DNA of 64,000 nucleotides, from NCBI GenBank assembly GCA_023228945.1, contig JALOAI010000011.1:107948-171947 (forward strand), in the 5' to 3' direction. This DNA comes from Pigmentiphaga sp. (GTDB taxonomy: Bacteria > Pseudomonadota > Gammaproteobacteria > Burkholderiales > Burkholderiaceae_B). Position 1 is the first letter of the stretch. Each line of letters begins with the position of its first letter. Made by a program: the position numbers and the translations under genes. The notes beneath the pieces are model-generated. The model was not told the origin of the DNA. It saw only the letters and a program-made list of their open reading frames with translations, and did no database searches. Of this stretch, positions 17,344-26,676 are shown one piece after another.

Positions 17344-18411
17344 ATGTCCGTGCGACGACGCCTCGCCCTTCGTTCCTGGCTGCTACCGTTATGGTTGGCG
17401 GCGGGGGTCGGCAGTGCGATGGTTCCCGCTTACGCCGAAGTGACCGTTGTCGGCACCACCGCCGATAGCCGTTCCGCCAGCGTCAACGAAGCCGCCGGCC
17501 GCGACGATGCGGCCCAGCTCAAAGCCCTGCAGCGCTACATCGGCGACAAATACCAAGTGCCGCTCAAGGCGGTGAAGTCCGTGATCGAAGCGGCCCGCGA
17601 CGTCGGCCAATCGCGCCAGCTCGATCCGCTGCTTTTGCTTGCCGTCATGGCGATCGAATCCAGCTTCAATCCCAAGGCGCAGAGCCACAAGGGCGCGCAG
17701 GGGCTGATGCAGGTCATGACCCGCATCCATCGGGCGCGATTCGAGCCCCACGGCGGCGTCAAGGCGGCCTTCAAGCCGGCCGCCAACATCGATGTCGGCG
17801 CCCAGATTCTGCAGGAATGCATCGACCGGCGTGGCTCGGTCGCGGCCGGTCTGAGCTGCTATGTCGGGATGCCGGGCAAATCCAGTCGTTACGGGCAAAA
17901 AGTGCTGGCCGAATTCGAGCGGCTGCGGGCCGTGATCGGCAGCGGCGCCCCGACCCTGCTGGCCGCCGCCGAAGCGCCGGCGCCGCCCTCTGTGCTGGTC
18001 GCCAGCGCCGAAGGCGCGGAGCCGGTGGTCGTGGTCGGCCCCGAGGCGGCTCCTGGCGACGGCGCCTCGTCGTCGGCGGCGAGCGAGAGCGACCCGGCGG
18101 TGGCTGGCGCCGCGCAGGCCGCAACCCGCTTGGCCGAAGCCGAAGCGCCCGGCGCATCGCTCACGGTCGTCGCCGAGAACGATGCGCCGGCCAGCACCCT
18201 GGTGGCCGCCGCGACGCTCGACGAGCCGCCGGGATCCGGCGCGGCAACCGAGGCTGGCGAACAGGCGGTGGCCGTGGCCGCCGCGGGTCCGGTCATCGAT
18301 CCCGCGCAGGTCATCCAGGCGCCGCCGATTTCCCGCTTCGTCGAAGCCGACGCGCCGCGTTTGGCGCGTACACTGCTGGGTATCATCGACGACGATCCTA
18401 TCGACTTGTGA
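17344..18411 (+). CDS. lytic transglycosylase, SLT domain
   Basis: This 355-aa exported murein hydrolase cleaves the glycan strand of peptidoglycan. A signal peptide (residues 1-31, ending AYA before E32) is followed by a Slt70-like catalytic domain. The catalytic Glu is E105 (LLAVMAIESSFNPKAQS), with GAQGLMQVM after it. Residues from about 200 on are a low-complexity Ala/Glu/Pro/Val tail ending DDDPIDL. I use ATG 17344, preceded by AGGAG; the frame opens 26 codons earlier without a signal peptide at its start. Its stop overlaps the GTG of the next gene by 4 nt, implying coupled translation. Confidence 0.87.
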   Translation: MSVRRRLALRSWLLPLWLAAGVGSAMVPAYAEVTVVGTTADSRSASVNEAAGRDDAAQLKALQRYIGDKYQVPLKAVKSVIEAARDVGQSRQLDPLLLLAVMAIESSFNPKAQSHKGAQGLMQVMTRIHRARFEPHGGVKAAFKPAANIDVGAQILQECIDRRGSVAAGLSCYVGMPGKSSRYGQKVLAEFERLRAVIGSGAPTLLAAAEAPAPPSVLVASAEGAEPVVVVGPEAAPGDGASSSAASESDPAVAGAAQAATRLAEAEAPGASLTVVAENDAPASTLVAAATLDEPPGSGAATEAGEQAVAVAAAGPVIDPAQVIQAPPISRFVEADAPRLARTLLGIIDDDPIDL

Positions 18412-19301
18412 CACTACAACCTTCCCGGCGCGCCTTCCTCACCGGAGGGCGGCTTTTCGGCGGCCCCTGGGGCCGCTTTTGTCATCGCCTGGGGCGACTG
18501 GTCAAAGGCCGGTTCGAAGACCGCTCGCGGGGGCGTGACGATCCCGGTACAGGATGGCTTGCTCCCGTCCGCCGCGAAGATGTCTATCACGCCCGCGCCC
18601 TGTGCGCCGAAATGAACGTACAACTGGCCCTGGCCGGCAGCGAGGCGGTGGTGCGCGGTCCGGCGCTGTGGGTCGACCCCGCGCCGTTGCGGGCGCTGGA
18701 GGCCGGGGAGCACGGCGCCTGGCGCTGCGAGCCGGGAACGCCCCTGGGGGAATTGCGCGCGCGCGGCCTGTGCCCCGGCGCCGAAGGCAGCGACGACGAA
18801 CCTGTCATCCTCTGGCTCAGCCGCTTGCGGGGCGGGGCGGCCCATCGGATCATCCGGGGCGAATCCGGGCTGGAGGCCGCTGAAGTGCTGTTGTTCGACG
18901 GCCAAAGCGATCGGCTGGCCCGATTCGGCGCGGCCACGCGGCGCGCGCCGCTGGGCGTCGCTTTGCGCGACGTGATTTCGGAATCCTTCCGACTGGCCCA
19001 GCGGGCCGATCTCCAGCGCTGGCGGCAAGCGGGCGCGGCCTGGCCTGCGCGCTATCGCCTCGACGCCTTGTGGCGCGACGAGCCCAACCTGGCCCATCTG
19101 CTCGCGGGCAGCCAGGGCACCCTGGCCTGGGCCGAGATTCTGGAGTGGCGCCCGCCCGACCCAGTGGCCGCCGATGCCCCGACGGAGTTGCCACCCCAAA
19201 CGCCGGCCGACGCCGTCCTGACCGCCTGGATCGAAGAGAACGTCAAGCAGAGCTTCGATCCCCAGGACGTCCTGCCGCGCCTCCCGTCCTTGTCCGCCTG
19301 A
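18408..19301 (+). CDS. hypothetical protein with twin-arginine motif
   Basis: This 297-aa protein of unknown function starts at GTG 18408, overlapping the transglycosylase stop (GTGA). The N-terminus contains SRRAFLTGG at residues 6-14, a good Tat consensus (S-R-R-x-F-L), but a long hydrophobic core does not follow. It may be a vestigial or atypical Tat signal. The rest is Ala/Leu/Arg-rich and soluble-looking, and ends with ENVKQSFDPQDVLPRLPSLSA. The segment ALCAEMNVQLALAGSEA and the later LWVDPAPL look faintly like the first half of an FAD-binding (PCMH) domain, but binding motifs are lacking. A shorter start at ATG 18612 cannot be excluded. Confidence 0.62.
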   Translation: MTLQPSRRAFLTGGRLFGGPWGRFCHRLGRLVKGRFEDRSRGRDDPGTGWLAPVRREDVYHARALCAEMNVQLALAGSEAVVRGPALWVDPAPLRALEAGEHGAWRCEPGTPLGELRARGLCPGAEGSDDEPVILWLSRLRGGAAHRIIRGESGLEAAEVLLFDGQSDRLARFGAATRRAPLGVALRDVISESFRLAQRADLQRWRQAGAAWPARYRLDALWRDEPNLAHLLAGSQGTLAWAEILEWRPPDPVAADAPTELPPQTPADAVLTAWIEENVKQSFDPQDVLPRLPSLSA

Positions 19302-19377
19302 GCTTGGCGCCACGGCCGTTTGTGGCGGCCATTGGCTGGTGGATCCGGCGCCGGGGCGTGCATGCCGAGAGCTCGGG

Positions 19378-19407
19378 TTGTGTAAAAGGGCGCTACGAGA
19401 GGATAAT
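19378..19407 (+). promoter_or_regulatory. candidate maeB promoter
   Basis: TTGTGT (19378-19383), 18 bp, then GATAAT (19402-19407). The predicted start site near 19414 is about 23 nt upstream of the chosen maeB ATG, which disfavours the earlier TTG at 19407 as translation start. Confidence 0.48.
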
Positions 19408-19436
19408 TGGTGCCCCTTCTGCCAGTCGTGTGTCGT

Positions 19437-21725
19437 ATGGACCCCACCCTTCGCAAAGCAGCGCTCGCCTATCACGAAGTCGGCCGCCCAGGCAAGATTT
19501 CCGTGACTCCCACCAAGCACCTCACCAACCAGCGCGATCTCGCCCTGGCCTATTCGCCGGGCGTGGCGGCGGCCTGCGACGCCATTGTCGAAGACCCGGC
19601 CAATGTCTTTCGCTACACCGCGCGCGGCAACCTGGTGGGCGTCATCACCAATGGCACGGCGGTGCTGGGGCTCGGCGCGATCGGCGCCTTGGCGGCCAAG
19701 CCGGTGATGGAAGGCAAGGCGGTACTGTTCAAAAAGTTCGCCGGCATCGACGTTTTCGACATTGAAATCAACGAAACCGATCCCGACAAACTGGTCGAGA
19801 TCATCGCGGCGCTCGAACCCACTTTCGGCGGCATCAACCTCGAAGACATCAAGGCACCGGAGTGCTTCCAGGTCGAGCGCCAATTGCGCCAGCGCATGAA
19901 CATCCCGGTGTTCCACGACGATCAGCATGGCACCGCCATTACGGTGGCCGCCGCCTTCGTCAATGGTCTGAAGGTGGTGGGCAAGAACATCGAAGACGTG
20001 AAACTCGTCTGCTCGGGCGCCGGCGCCGCGGCGCTTACCTGCCTCAACCTGATGCTCCACCTGGGCCTCAAGCTCGAGAACCTCTGGGTGACCGACATCG
20101 AAGGGGTGGTCTACCAAGGCCGCACCAAGCTGATGGACGACGAAAAAGCGCGTTTCGCCCGCAAGACCAGCGCACGGACGCTGGGCGAGGTGATCGAAGG
20201 CGCCGACGCCTTCCTGGGCCTGTCCGCGGGCGGCGTGCTCAAACCCGAGATGGTCGAGCGCATGGCCGAGCGTCCGCTGATCCTGGCGCTGGCCAACCCC
20301 GCCCCCGAGATCCTGCCCGAAGACGTATTCGCCGTGCGGCCCGACGCGGTGATGGCAACCGGCCGGTCCGACTATCCCAACCAGGTCAACAACGTTCTCT
20401 GCTTCCCCTACATTTTCCGGGGCGCGCTCGACGTTGGCGCCACCACGATCACCCGCGAGATGGAGATCGCCGCGGTACACGCCATCGCCGGCCTGGCCCA
20501 GGAAGAAATGAGCGACGTGGTGGCGGCCGCCTATGGCCGCAACGACATCTCCTTCGGCCCCGAATACCTGATTCCCAAGCCTTTCGATCCCCGCCTGATC
20601 GTGCGCATCGCGCCCGCCGTGGCGCGGGCGGCCATGACCAGCGGCGTGGCAACGCGGCCCATCGCCGACATGGACGCCTACACCAACCAGTTGCAACAGT
20701 TCGTGTACCACTCGGGCGCCTTCATGAAGCCGATTTTCGGCCTGGCCAAGCAGCTGGTGCGCGACGGCGGTAAAAGCCGCATCGTTTTCGCCGAAGGCGA
20801 AGACGAACGCGTGCTGCGCGCGGTGCAGATCGTCATCGACGAAAAAATCGGCCGGCCGATCCTGGTGGGCCGGCCCTCGGTGCTGGCCGCCCGCATCGAA
20901 CGCGCGGGGCTGCGCATCCGGCTGGGCGAAGACGTCGACGTCACCAACCCCGAGTTCGATGCCCGCTTCCGCCAGTACTGGAGCGCCTACTGGGAGATCA
21001 TGAACCGCCGCGGCATCACCGAGGATCTGGCCAAGGTCGAGATGCGCCGCCGGCTCACCCTGATCGGCGCCATGATGCTGCACCTGGGCCAGGCCGACGC
21101 CATGATCTGCGGCACGGTGGGCCTGTTCGCCAACCATCTGCGCTATATCGACGAAGTCATCGGCCGCCGCGAAGGCGCAAAAACCTACGCCGCGATGAAC
21201 TTCCTCGTGCTGCCCGAGCGCACGGTGGCGATGGTCGATACGCACGTCAACGAAAACCCCACCGCGGAGGAAGTCGCCAACATCACCATCATGGCGGCCG
21301 AGGAAATGAAACGCCTCAATCTTGAACCCAAGGCGGCGCTGTTGTCGCACTCAAACTTCGGTTCGAGTGATTCGCCGTCGGCGGTCAAACAGCGCGAGGC
21401 CCTGGCCATTTTGCGCCGCGAGGCGCCGTGGCTGGAGGTCGACGGCGAGATGCATGGCGACGTCGCCCTTGACGCCGCCGCGCGGCACCGCATCCTGCCC
21501 AGCTCCACGCTCAGCGGCTCGGCCAACCTGCTGGTGTGCCCCAACATCGAGGCTGGCAACATCGCCTACAACCTGCTCAAAACCGAAGCGGGCGGCAACG
21601 TCGCCGTGGGGCCGCTGTTGCTCGGCGCCAATGCTCCGATCCATGTGCTCACGCCCAGCGCCACCGTGCGCCGGATCGTCAACATGGCAGCCCTTGCCGT
21701 GGTCGATGCCAATACCGAGCGCTGA
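19437..21725 (+). CDS. maeB: NADP-dependent malic enzyme with phosphotransacetylase-like C-terminal domain
   Basis: This 762-aa enzyme oxidatively decarboxylates malate to pyruvate, making NADPH. The N-terminal malic enzyme part (to about residue 425) shows LAYSPGVAAAC, FHDDQHGTA and the nucleotide fold CSGAGAAAL. The C-terminal part (about 430-755) resembles phosphate acetyltransferase (VRDGGKSRIVFAEGEDERVLRA), a regulatory, catalytically inactive domain in this family. The total length fits MaeB (about 760 aa). ATG 19437 is used; upstream in-frame TTG and GTG codons lie close to the predicted -10. It has its own promoter region and is followed by a patatin gene 115 nt downstream. Confidence 0.94.
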   Translation: MDPTLRKAALAYHEVGRPGKISVTPTKHLTNQRDLALAYSPGVAAACDAIVEDPANVFRYTARGNLVGVITNGTAVLGLGAIGALAAKPVMEGKAVLFKKFAGIDVFDIEINETDPDKLVEIIAALEPTFGGINLEDIKAPECFQVERQLRQRMNIPVFHDDQHGTAITVAAAFVNGLKVVGKNIEDVKLVCSGAGAAALTCLNLMLHLGLKLENLWVTDIEGVVYQGRTKLMDDEKARFARKTSARTLGEVIEGADAFLGLSAGGVLKPEMVERMAERPLILALANPAPEILPEDVFAVRPDAVMATGRSDYPNQVNNVLCFPYIFRGALDVGATTITREMEIAAVHAIAGLAQEEMSDVVAAAYGRNDISFGPEYLIPKPFDPRLIVRIAPAVARAAMTSGVATRPIADMDAYTNQLQQFVYHSGAFMKPIFGLAKQLVRDGGKSRIVFAEGEDERVLRAVQIVIDEKIGRPILVGRPSVLAARIERAGLRIRLGEDVDVTNPEFDARFRQYWSAYWEIMNRRGITEDLAKVEMRRRLTLIGAMMLHLGQADAMICGTVGLFANHLRYIDEVIGRREGAKTYAAMNFLVLPERTVAMVDTHVNENPTAEEVANITIMAAEEMKRLNLEPKAALLSHSNFGSSDSPSAVKQREALAILRREAPWLEVDGEMHGDVALDAAARHRILPSSTLSGSANLLVCPNIEAGNIAYNLLKTEAGGNVAVGPLLLGANAPIHVLTPSATVRRIVNMAALAVVDANTER

Positions 21726-21840
21726 ACCCATACCGCCAGGCGCGGCTCGTGCGTCCGTGCGGGGCAGGGCCGAACCGTCGTCTTGTCCGACGGCCGGCCG
21801 CGCCAGACGGACCCGGCAGGAGGCCGGCCTGCGGGCCGGC

Positions 21841-23052
21841 GTGCCGCTCGACCCCGATAACGAACGCCACCTCACCGGCCTGGTGCTCACCGGCGGTGGC
21901 GCTCGCGCCGCCTACCAGGTGGGTGTTCTCAAGGCGGTTGGCCGCCTGCTCGCCGACCATACGCCCGGCCGCGTCGTCACCAATCCTTTCGACGTCATCT
22001 GCGGCACCTCCGCCGGGGCCATCAACGCCGCCGCGCTGGCCTGCGGGGCCGAAAACCCCCGCAGCGCCTTGCGCCGCATGCTCGCGATCTGGCTCAATCT
22101 CGAAACCGATCAGATTTACCGCAGTGATTCCCTCGGAGTGATGCGCACCGGGGCGCGCTGGCTCTCCACCCTGTCTTTCGGCTGGATGCTGGCCCGCATG
22201 CGTCGCGATCGCCCGCGTTCCTTTCTCGATAACGAGCCCTTGGGCGAACTGCTCGAACAGATCATGGATTTCGAGCAGCTCGAGCGCAATCTCGACGATG
22301 GCGTCCTGCACGCGGTGGCCGTCACGGCGTCGGGCTACACCTCGGGTCGCCACCTCACTTTCTACCAGTCATCGCGCGAAATCGCACCTTGGCAGCGTTC
22401 CTTGCGCCAGGCGGTGCGCGAACGCATCACCAACGACCACTTGCTGGCCTCGAGCGCCATTCCCTTCATCTTCCCCGCCCGCCGGCTCGCGGTGGGCGAC
22501 TACGTCGAGTGGTGCGGCGACGGCGCCATGCGGCAACTGGCGCCGCTGAGCCCGGCCATCCACCTGGGCGCGTCGCGCATCCTGATCGTCGGCACCGGCC
22601 GTTCGTACGAGAACCCGCCCGTGGAGCGCGATGCGGGTTATCCCAGCCTGGCGCAAATTGCCGGCCACACATTGTCCAATATGTTTCTCGACAGCGTGGC
22701 GGCCGACTGCGAACAGGTCCAGCGCATCAACGTCGCCGCCGAACGCCTGACTCCCGAACTGCAGAACCATCTCAACATCCGGCCGATCCGGGTGCTGCCC
22801 ATCACCCCCAGCCGCAACCTCGACGAAATCGCCTCGCGGCACGTGAACGAACTCCCCTCGACCATGCGCGCCTTGCTGGGCGCCCTGGGCGTATCGTCGC
22901 GTCCGGGCCACACTCGCGGCGCGGGGCTGGTGTCCTACCTTTTGTTCGAACAAGGCTATACCCGCGAACTCATCGATCTGGGCTGGCAGGACACGTTGTC
23001 GCGAGCCGACGAAGTGTGCGAGTTTTTTGGCTTATCCACGCACGCGGCCTGA
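21841..23052 (+). CDS. patatin-like phospholipase family protein
   Basis: This 403-aa serine lipase/acyl hydrolase of the patatin fold has the oxyanion-hole motif GGGARAAY at 18-25, nucleophile S57 in GTSAG, and dyad Asp D227 in CGDGAM (the usual DG-G/A). The catalytic set is therefore complete; the lipid substrate is unknown. The start is uncertain. GTG 21841 gives a compact N-terminus, with AGGAGG 17 nt upstream and a GGCC-type hairpin between. GTG 21757 would add 28 Arg/Ala-rich residues. It has no signal peptide, so it is probably cytoplasmic or peripheral. Confidence 0.84.
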   Translation: MPLDPDNERHLTGLVLTGGGARAAYQVGVLKAVGRLLADHTPGRVVTNPFDVICGTSAGAINAAALACGAENPRSALRRMLAIWLNLETDQIYRSDSLGVMRTGARWLSTLSFGWMLARMRRDRPRSFLDNEPLGELLEQIMDFEQLERNLDDGVLHAVAVTASGYTSGRHLTFYQSSREIAPWQRSLRQAVRERITNDHLLASSAIPFIFPARRLAVGDYVEWCGDGAMRQLAPLSPAIHLGASRILIVGTGRSYENPPVERDAGYPSLAQIAGHTLSNMFLDSVAADCEQVQRINVAAERLTPELQNHLNIRPIRVLPITPSRNLDEIASRHVNELPSTMRALLGALGVSSRPGHTRGAGLVSYLLFEQGYTRELIDLGWQDTLSRADEVCEFFGLSTHAA

Positions 23053-23195
23053 GTTTTAGGGTTTAATTCCGCTTCGGTTGTATGCTGCGGGCGTTGCCGT
23101 CGGATTCGACCTTTCCCTTTCCTCCGCGTATGGGGGCCAGCCCCGCCGATACGCGAATCATCCTGGTATCTTTATGAAGTATGGAGTGAAAGCTG

Positions 23196-23600
23196 ATGGT
23201 GGCTGACACACATGAAATCTGGCAGGAGGCGCTGCAAAGAGGCGGTCCGCTCACGGTTCAGCCCTCCGAGATCGACGCGCTCATTGCCGCGGCCAAAGGG
23301 CTGGGCTATGCCGTGTTCGACGCCGACTGCGAACGCGCCAAATCCAAATCCGCGGTGCTGCGCGCCATCGCCAACGCGGTGGACTACCCCGAGTACTTCG
23401 GCAGCGACCTCGATGCCTTGCTCGACTGCCTCACCAGCACCGTGCTCGATCAAGCCCTTGGTGGCGTTCTGGTCCTGCGCAGCATCAACGATCAGGACCC
23501 CGGCCTGGCGCCGCACATCAACGACATCCTCGACACCTGTTTCGACGCCGCCGAAGAAGTCCGCGAAAACGGTCGCACGCTCACCTACGTGCGCGTGTAA
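23196..23600 (+). CDS. barstar-family protein
   Basis: This 134-aa acidic protein has the barstar fold signature: a GYAVFDADCERAKSKSAVLRAIA helix, then YPEYFGSDLDALLDCLT, matching the conserved FP-yFG-NLDAL-D segment of barnase inhibitors. In known pairs barstar blocks a secreted guanyl-specific RNase. No barnase-type RNase frame lies next to it: upstream is a patatin, downstream the convergent rsmE. It may serve as an immunity protein in trans or have another regulatory role. ATG 23196 is the first in frame. The 143-bp upstream gap holds an imperfect hairpin (23126-23154). Confidence 0.78.
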   Translation: MVADTHEIWQEALQRGGPLTVQPSEIDALIAAAKGLGYAVFDADCERAKSKSAVLRAIANAVDYPEYFGSDLDALLDCLTSTVLDQALGGVLVLRSINDQDPGLAPHINDILDTCFDAAEEVRENGRTLTYVRV

Positions 23601-23672
23601 GGCGCGGCCCTCGATTGGCGGCGGGGTATGGTGGCGAATGGAGAGAACGCTCGCCCGCCGTCAGGCAGCGCC

Positions 23673-24410
23673 CTAGTCGTTCCAGCCCAGCACGGCCGAA
23701 CCGGCCGCAGCCAGGGCCAACCCGGCGGTTTCGGTACGCAGCACATGCCCGCCCCAACGCACTGGCAACACCCCGTGGCGTTGCGCCAGCGCCAGTTCTT
23801 CCTCATCCCAGCCCCCTTCGGGGCCCACCCACAAGGTCAATGCCTCCGGCGTAGCCCGCCGCAGCAGCGGCAGCAGGCTGGCCTCCGCTTCCGGATGGCA
23901 GACCACCGACAGCCCCGGCGCGGCCGACCGCGCCAGCCATTCGCCCATCGCCAGGGGCGCCAGGATCTCCGGCAACACATCCCGTCCGCACTGGCCGCAA
24001 GCCGCCTGCGCCACCCGTTGCCAATGCCGCCAACGCTTCTCCCGCCGCTCGCCTTGCAGCCGCAGCACGCTGCGTCGGGCCGCCAGCGGAACCACCACGT
24101 CCACGCCCAGCTCGGTGGCCTTCTCCACGATCCAATCCATTTTGTCGCCACTGGCAATCCCCTGCACCAGCGTCAGCCGCGGCTCGCGCAGCGGCGTGCG
24201 GCGTACCTCGCCCCGCGCTTCCAGCGCGGCCCGCTTGCCGCTGGCCACCAGCACCCCGGGCAAAGCGGCCCCCTCGCCATCAAACACCTCGATCGCCGTG
24301 CCCGGCGCCAATCGCAACACGCGTAGGGCATGATGCGCGGCTTCTTCGGGAAGATCCAGCGGACCATTGGGAGACCAGGGGCCGGGAACATGGAAGCGGG
24401 GCAGGGCCAT
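23673..24410 (-). CDS. rsmE: 16S rRNA (uracil(1498)-N(3))-methyltransferase
   Basis: This 245-aa SPOUT-class enzyme methylates U1498 of 16S rRNA in the 30S subunit, using SAM. It has an N-terminal PUA-like domain (MALPRFHVPGP, HHALRVLRL) and a C-terminal trefoil-knot domain with LWVGPEGGWDEEELAL and VRWGGHVLRTETAGLA, the SAM-binding signatures. ATG 24410 gives the canonical N-terminus; the frame extends upstream, but those residues are not family-like. It converges with the barstar gene (72-bp gap) and diverges from tkt. Confidence 0.93.
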   Translation of the reverse strand: MALPRFHVPGPWSPNGPLDLPEEAAHHALRVLRLAPGTAIEVFDGEGAALPGVLVASGKRAALEARGEVRRTPLREPRLTLVQGIASGDKMDWIVEKATELGVDVVVPLAARRSVLRLQGERREKRWRHWQRVAQAACGQCGRDVLPEILAPLAMGEWLARSAAPGLSVVCHPEAEASLLPLLRRATPEALTLWVGPEGGWDEEELALAQRHGVLPVRWGGHVLRTETAGLALAAAGSAVLGWND

Positions 24411-24529
24411 AACGGGAGAAAGCTGCGCGTGAAGAGGGAGGACGAGCAACCCATTGTAGCCAGCCCCCTTCATCGGGCGCGGGTTGTCGTGGCCACCCCT
24501 TGCCCCCGCATCCTCCCACCAATTCGGGC

Positions 24530-24535
24530 TAGAAT
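24530..24535 (+). promoter_or_regulatory. -10-like element upstream of tkt
   Basis: TAGAAT 41 nt before the tkt ATG. No convincing -35 at 16-18 bp. The rsmE-tkt gap is the only plausible site for the promoter of the tkt-gap-pgk unit. Confidence 0.35.
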
Positions 24536-24575
24536 TACGGGTTTACCAGACCTTGAATTCCGCCTCTCCAGCCCT

Positions 24576-26639
24576 ATGAGCGCCTCCCCCGCCTCCGACT
24601 CCTCCCGGCCCGACGACGCCCGGCTCGCCAACGCCATCCGCGTACTCGCCATCGACGCCGTCCAACAGGCCAACTCGGGTCACCCCGGAGCGCCCATGGG
24701 CCTCGCCGAAGTCTCTCTCGCCCTCTGGCGCCAACACCTCCGCCACGACCCCGCCGACCCCGCCTGGCCCGGCCGCGACCGCTTTATCCTCTCGAACGGC
24801 CACGGCTCCATGCTGCTCTACGCGCTGCTCCACCTCAGTGGCTACGACCTCGGCACGGACGAACTCAAGAACTTCCGCCAGCTCCACTCCAAAACCCCCG
24901 GCCACCCCGAAGTCGGCATCACCCCGGGCGTCGAAACCACCACCGGCCCCCTGGGCCAAGGCCTGGCCAACGCCGTCGGCATGGCGCTCGCCGAGCGCTT
25001 GCTGGCCGCCGAATTCAACCGCCCCGGCCACACCATCGTCGACCATCACACCTACGCCATCGTCGGCGACGGCTGCCTGATGGAAGGCATCTCGCATGAA
25101 GTCTGCTCGCTGGCCGGCACTCTCGGTCTGTCCCGTCTCATCGTCCTGTACGACGACAACGGCATCTCCATCGATGGCGAAGTCCGCCACTGGTTCGCCG
25201 ACGACACCGCCAAGCGCTTCGAAGCCTACGGCTGGCACGTCGTCCCCGGAGTCGACGGCCACGATGCCGCCGCGGTCGACGCCGCCCTGGAAGCCGCCCG
25301 CGCCAACGCCACCGGCCCCTCGCTGATCATCTGCCGTACCATCATCGGCAAAGGCTCGCCCAGCCTCGCCGGCTCCGAAAAAGTCCACGGCGCTCCCCTG
25401 GGGGCTGCCGAAATCGCGGCCACCCGCGAGGCCCTGGGCTGGAGCGCCGAACCCTTCGTCATCCCCGAGGATATCCGCGAAGCCTGGGATGGCCGCCCCC
25501 GTGGCGCCGCGCTGCGCCGCGATTGGCAGCAGCGCTTCGACGCCTACCGCGGCGCCTTCCCCGAACTGGCCGACGAATACCTGCGCCGCATGCGTGGCGA
25601 CCTCCCCGCCGGCTTCACCGAACGCTTTGCCGACATCCTGAACGGCGTCGTCCAGCGCGCCGAAACCCTGGCCACCCGCAAAGCATCGCAACAAGTCATC
25701 ACGGCGTTGGTCGAGCCCTTGCCCGAGATGCTCGGCGGCTCCGCCGACCTCACCGGCTCCAACTTCACCGACTGGAAGGGCGCGGTCGCCCTGCGCGCCT
25801 CCGAGCCGGGCGGCGAGCTCCAGGCCGGCCGCCATATCAATTATGGTGTCCGCGAGTTCGGCATGGCCGCCATCATGAACGGCCTCGCCCTGCACGGTGG
25901 CTACCTGCCCTTTGGCGGCACCTTCCTCACTTTCTCGGATTATTCGCGCAACGCCATTCGCATGGCCGCGCTCATGAAGCAGCGCGTGGTCCACGTCTTC
26001 ACCCACGACTCCATCGGCCTGGGCGAAGACGGCCCCACCCACCAATCGGTGGAGCATGCCGCCAGCCTGCGCCTGATTCCCAACCTCGATGTCTGGCGTC
26101 CCTGCGACACGGTCGAAACCTGCGTGGCCTGGGGCGCCGCGGTACGGCGGCCCGCCAGCATCGGCTCCGATGTGCGCGACGGCGGGCCTTCGGCGCTGCT
26201 GCTCTCGCGCCAGAATCTACCCTTCGTCGAGCGCGACGACGCTACCGTGGGCAACATCGCACGCGGTGGCTATGTCCTGCGCGACGCCGACGGAGCGCGC
26301 GCGATCATCATCGCCACCGGCTCCGAGGTTGCGCTGGCGCTGGTCGCCCAGGAGCAGCTCGCCGGGCGTGGCGTGCCGGTGCGCGTGGTTTCCATGCCCT
26401 GCACCCGCGTATTCGACGCCCAGGAAGCCTCCTATAAGGCCAGCGTGCTGCCGGCCGGCCTGCCGCGAGTCGCCGTAGAGGCCGGAGTCACCAACTATTG
26501 GTACAAGTACGTGGGCCTCGAAGGCGCCGTGGTGGGGCTGGATACCTATGGCGAATCGGCCCCCGCCGGCGTGTTGTTCAAGCATTTCGGTATCACGGCC
26601 GACGCCGTGACCGCCGCCGTCGAGCGCGTGCTGGCCTGA
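24576..26639 (+). CDS. tkt: transketolase
   Basis: This 687-aa thiamine-diphosphate enzyme moves two-carbon units between sugar phosphates in the pentose phosphate pathway. The N-terminal ThDP domain has NSGHPGAPMG, HGSMLLYALLHLSGYDL and the binding motif GDGCLMEGISHE followed by NGISIDG. The pyrimidine domain has MAAIMNGLALHGGYLPFGGTF and the GLGEDGPTHQSVEH signature. The length matches bacterial transketolases. ATG 24576 fits the family N-terminus; the open frame upstream has no conserved residues. It is first in a tight tkt-gap-pgk operon (37- and 13-nt gaps). Confidence 0.96.
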   Translation: MSASPASDSSRPDDARLANAIRVLAIDAVQQANSGHPGAPMGLAEVSLALWRQHLRHDPADPAWPGRDRFILSNGHGSMLLYALLHLSGYDLGTDELKNFRQLHSKTPGHPEVGITPGVETTTGPLGQGLANAVGMALAERLLAAEFNRPGHTIVDHHTYAIVGDGCLMEGISHEVCSLAGTLGLSRLIVLYDDNGISIDGEVRHWFADDTAKRFEAYGWHVVPGVDGHDAAAVDAALEAARANATGPSLIICRTIIGKGSPSLAGSEKVHGAPLGAAEIAATREALGWSAEPFVIPEDIREAWDGRPRGAALRRDWQQRFDAYRGAFPELADEYLRRMRGDLPAGFTERFADILNGVVQRAETLATRKASQQVITALVEPLPEMLGGSADLTGSNFTDWKGAVALRASEPGGELQAGRHINYGVREFGMAAIMNGLALHGGYLPFGGTFLTFSDYSRNAIRMAALMKQRVVHVFTHDSIGLGEDGPTHQSVEHAASLRLIPNLDVWRPCDTVETCVAWGAAVRRPASIGSDVRDGGPSALLLSRQNLPFVERDDATVGNIARGGYVLRDADGARAIIIATGSEVALALVAQEQLAGRGVPVRVVSMPCTRVFDAQEASYKASVLPAGLPRVAVEAGVTNYWYKYVGLEGAVVGLDTYGESAPAGVLFKHFGITADAVTAAVERVLA

Positions 26640-26676
26640 CCTTTTTTCGATCCGATCCCTTCCGAGGAGCCCAACC

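Noticed and set aside
18414..21350. A 978-codon open frame on the minus strand opposite maeB and its upstream gene
   Set aside because: It is antisense to clearly conserved malic enzyme codons; long antisense frames are expected at this GC content and its translation shows no family motif.
23126..23154. Imperfect hairpin GCGTAT...ATACGC with inner GGGGC/GCCCC upstream of the barstar gene
   Set aside because: It has a four-base bulge and no clear link to a promoter or ribosome site; kept only as a remark in the gene entry.
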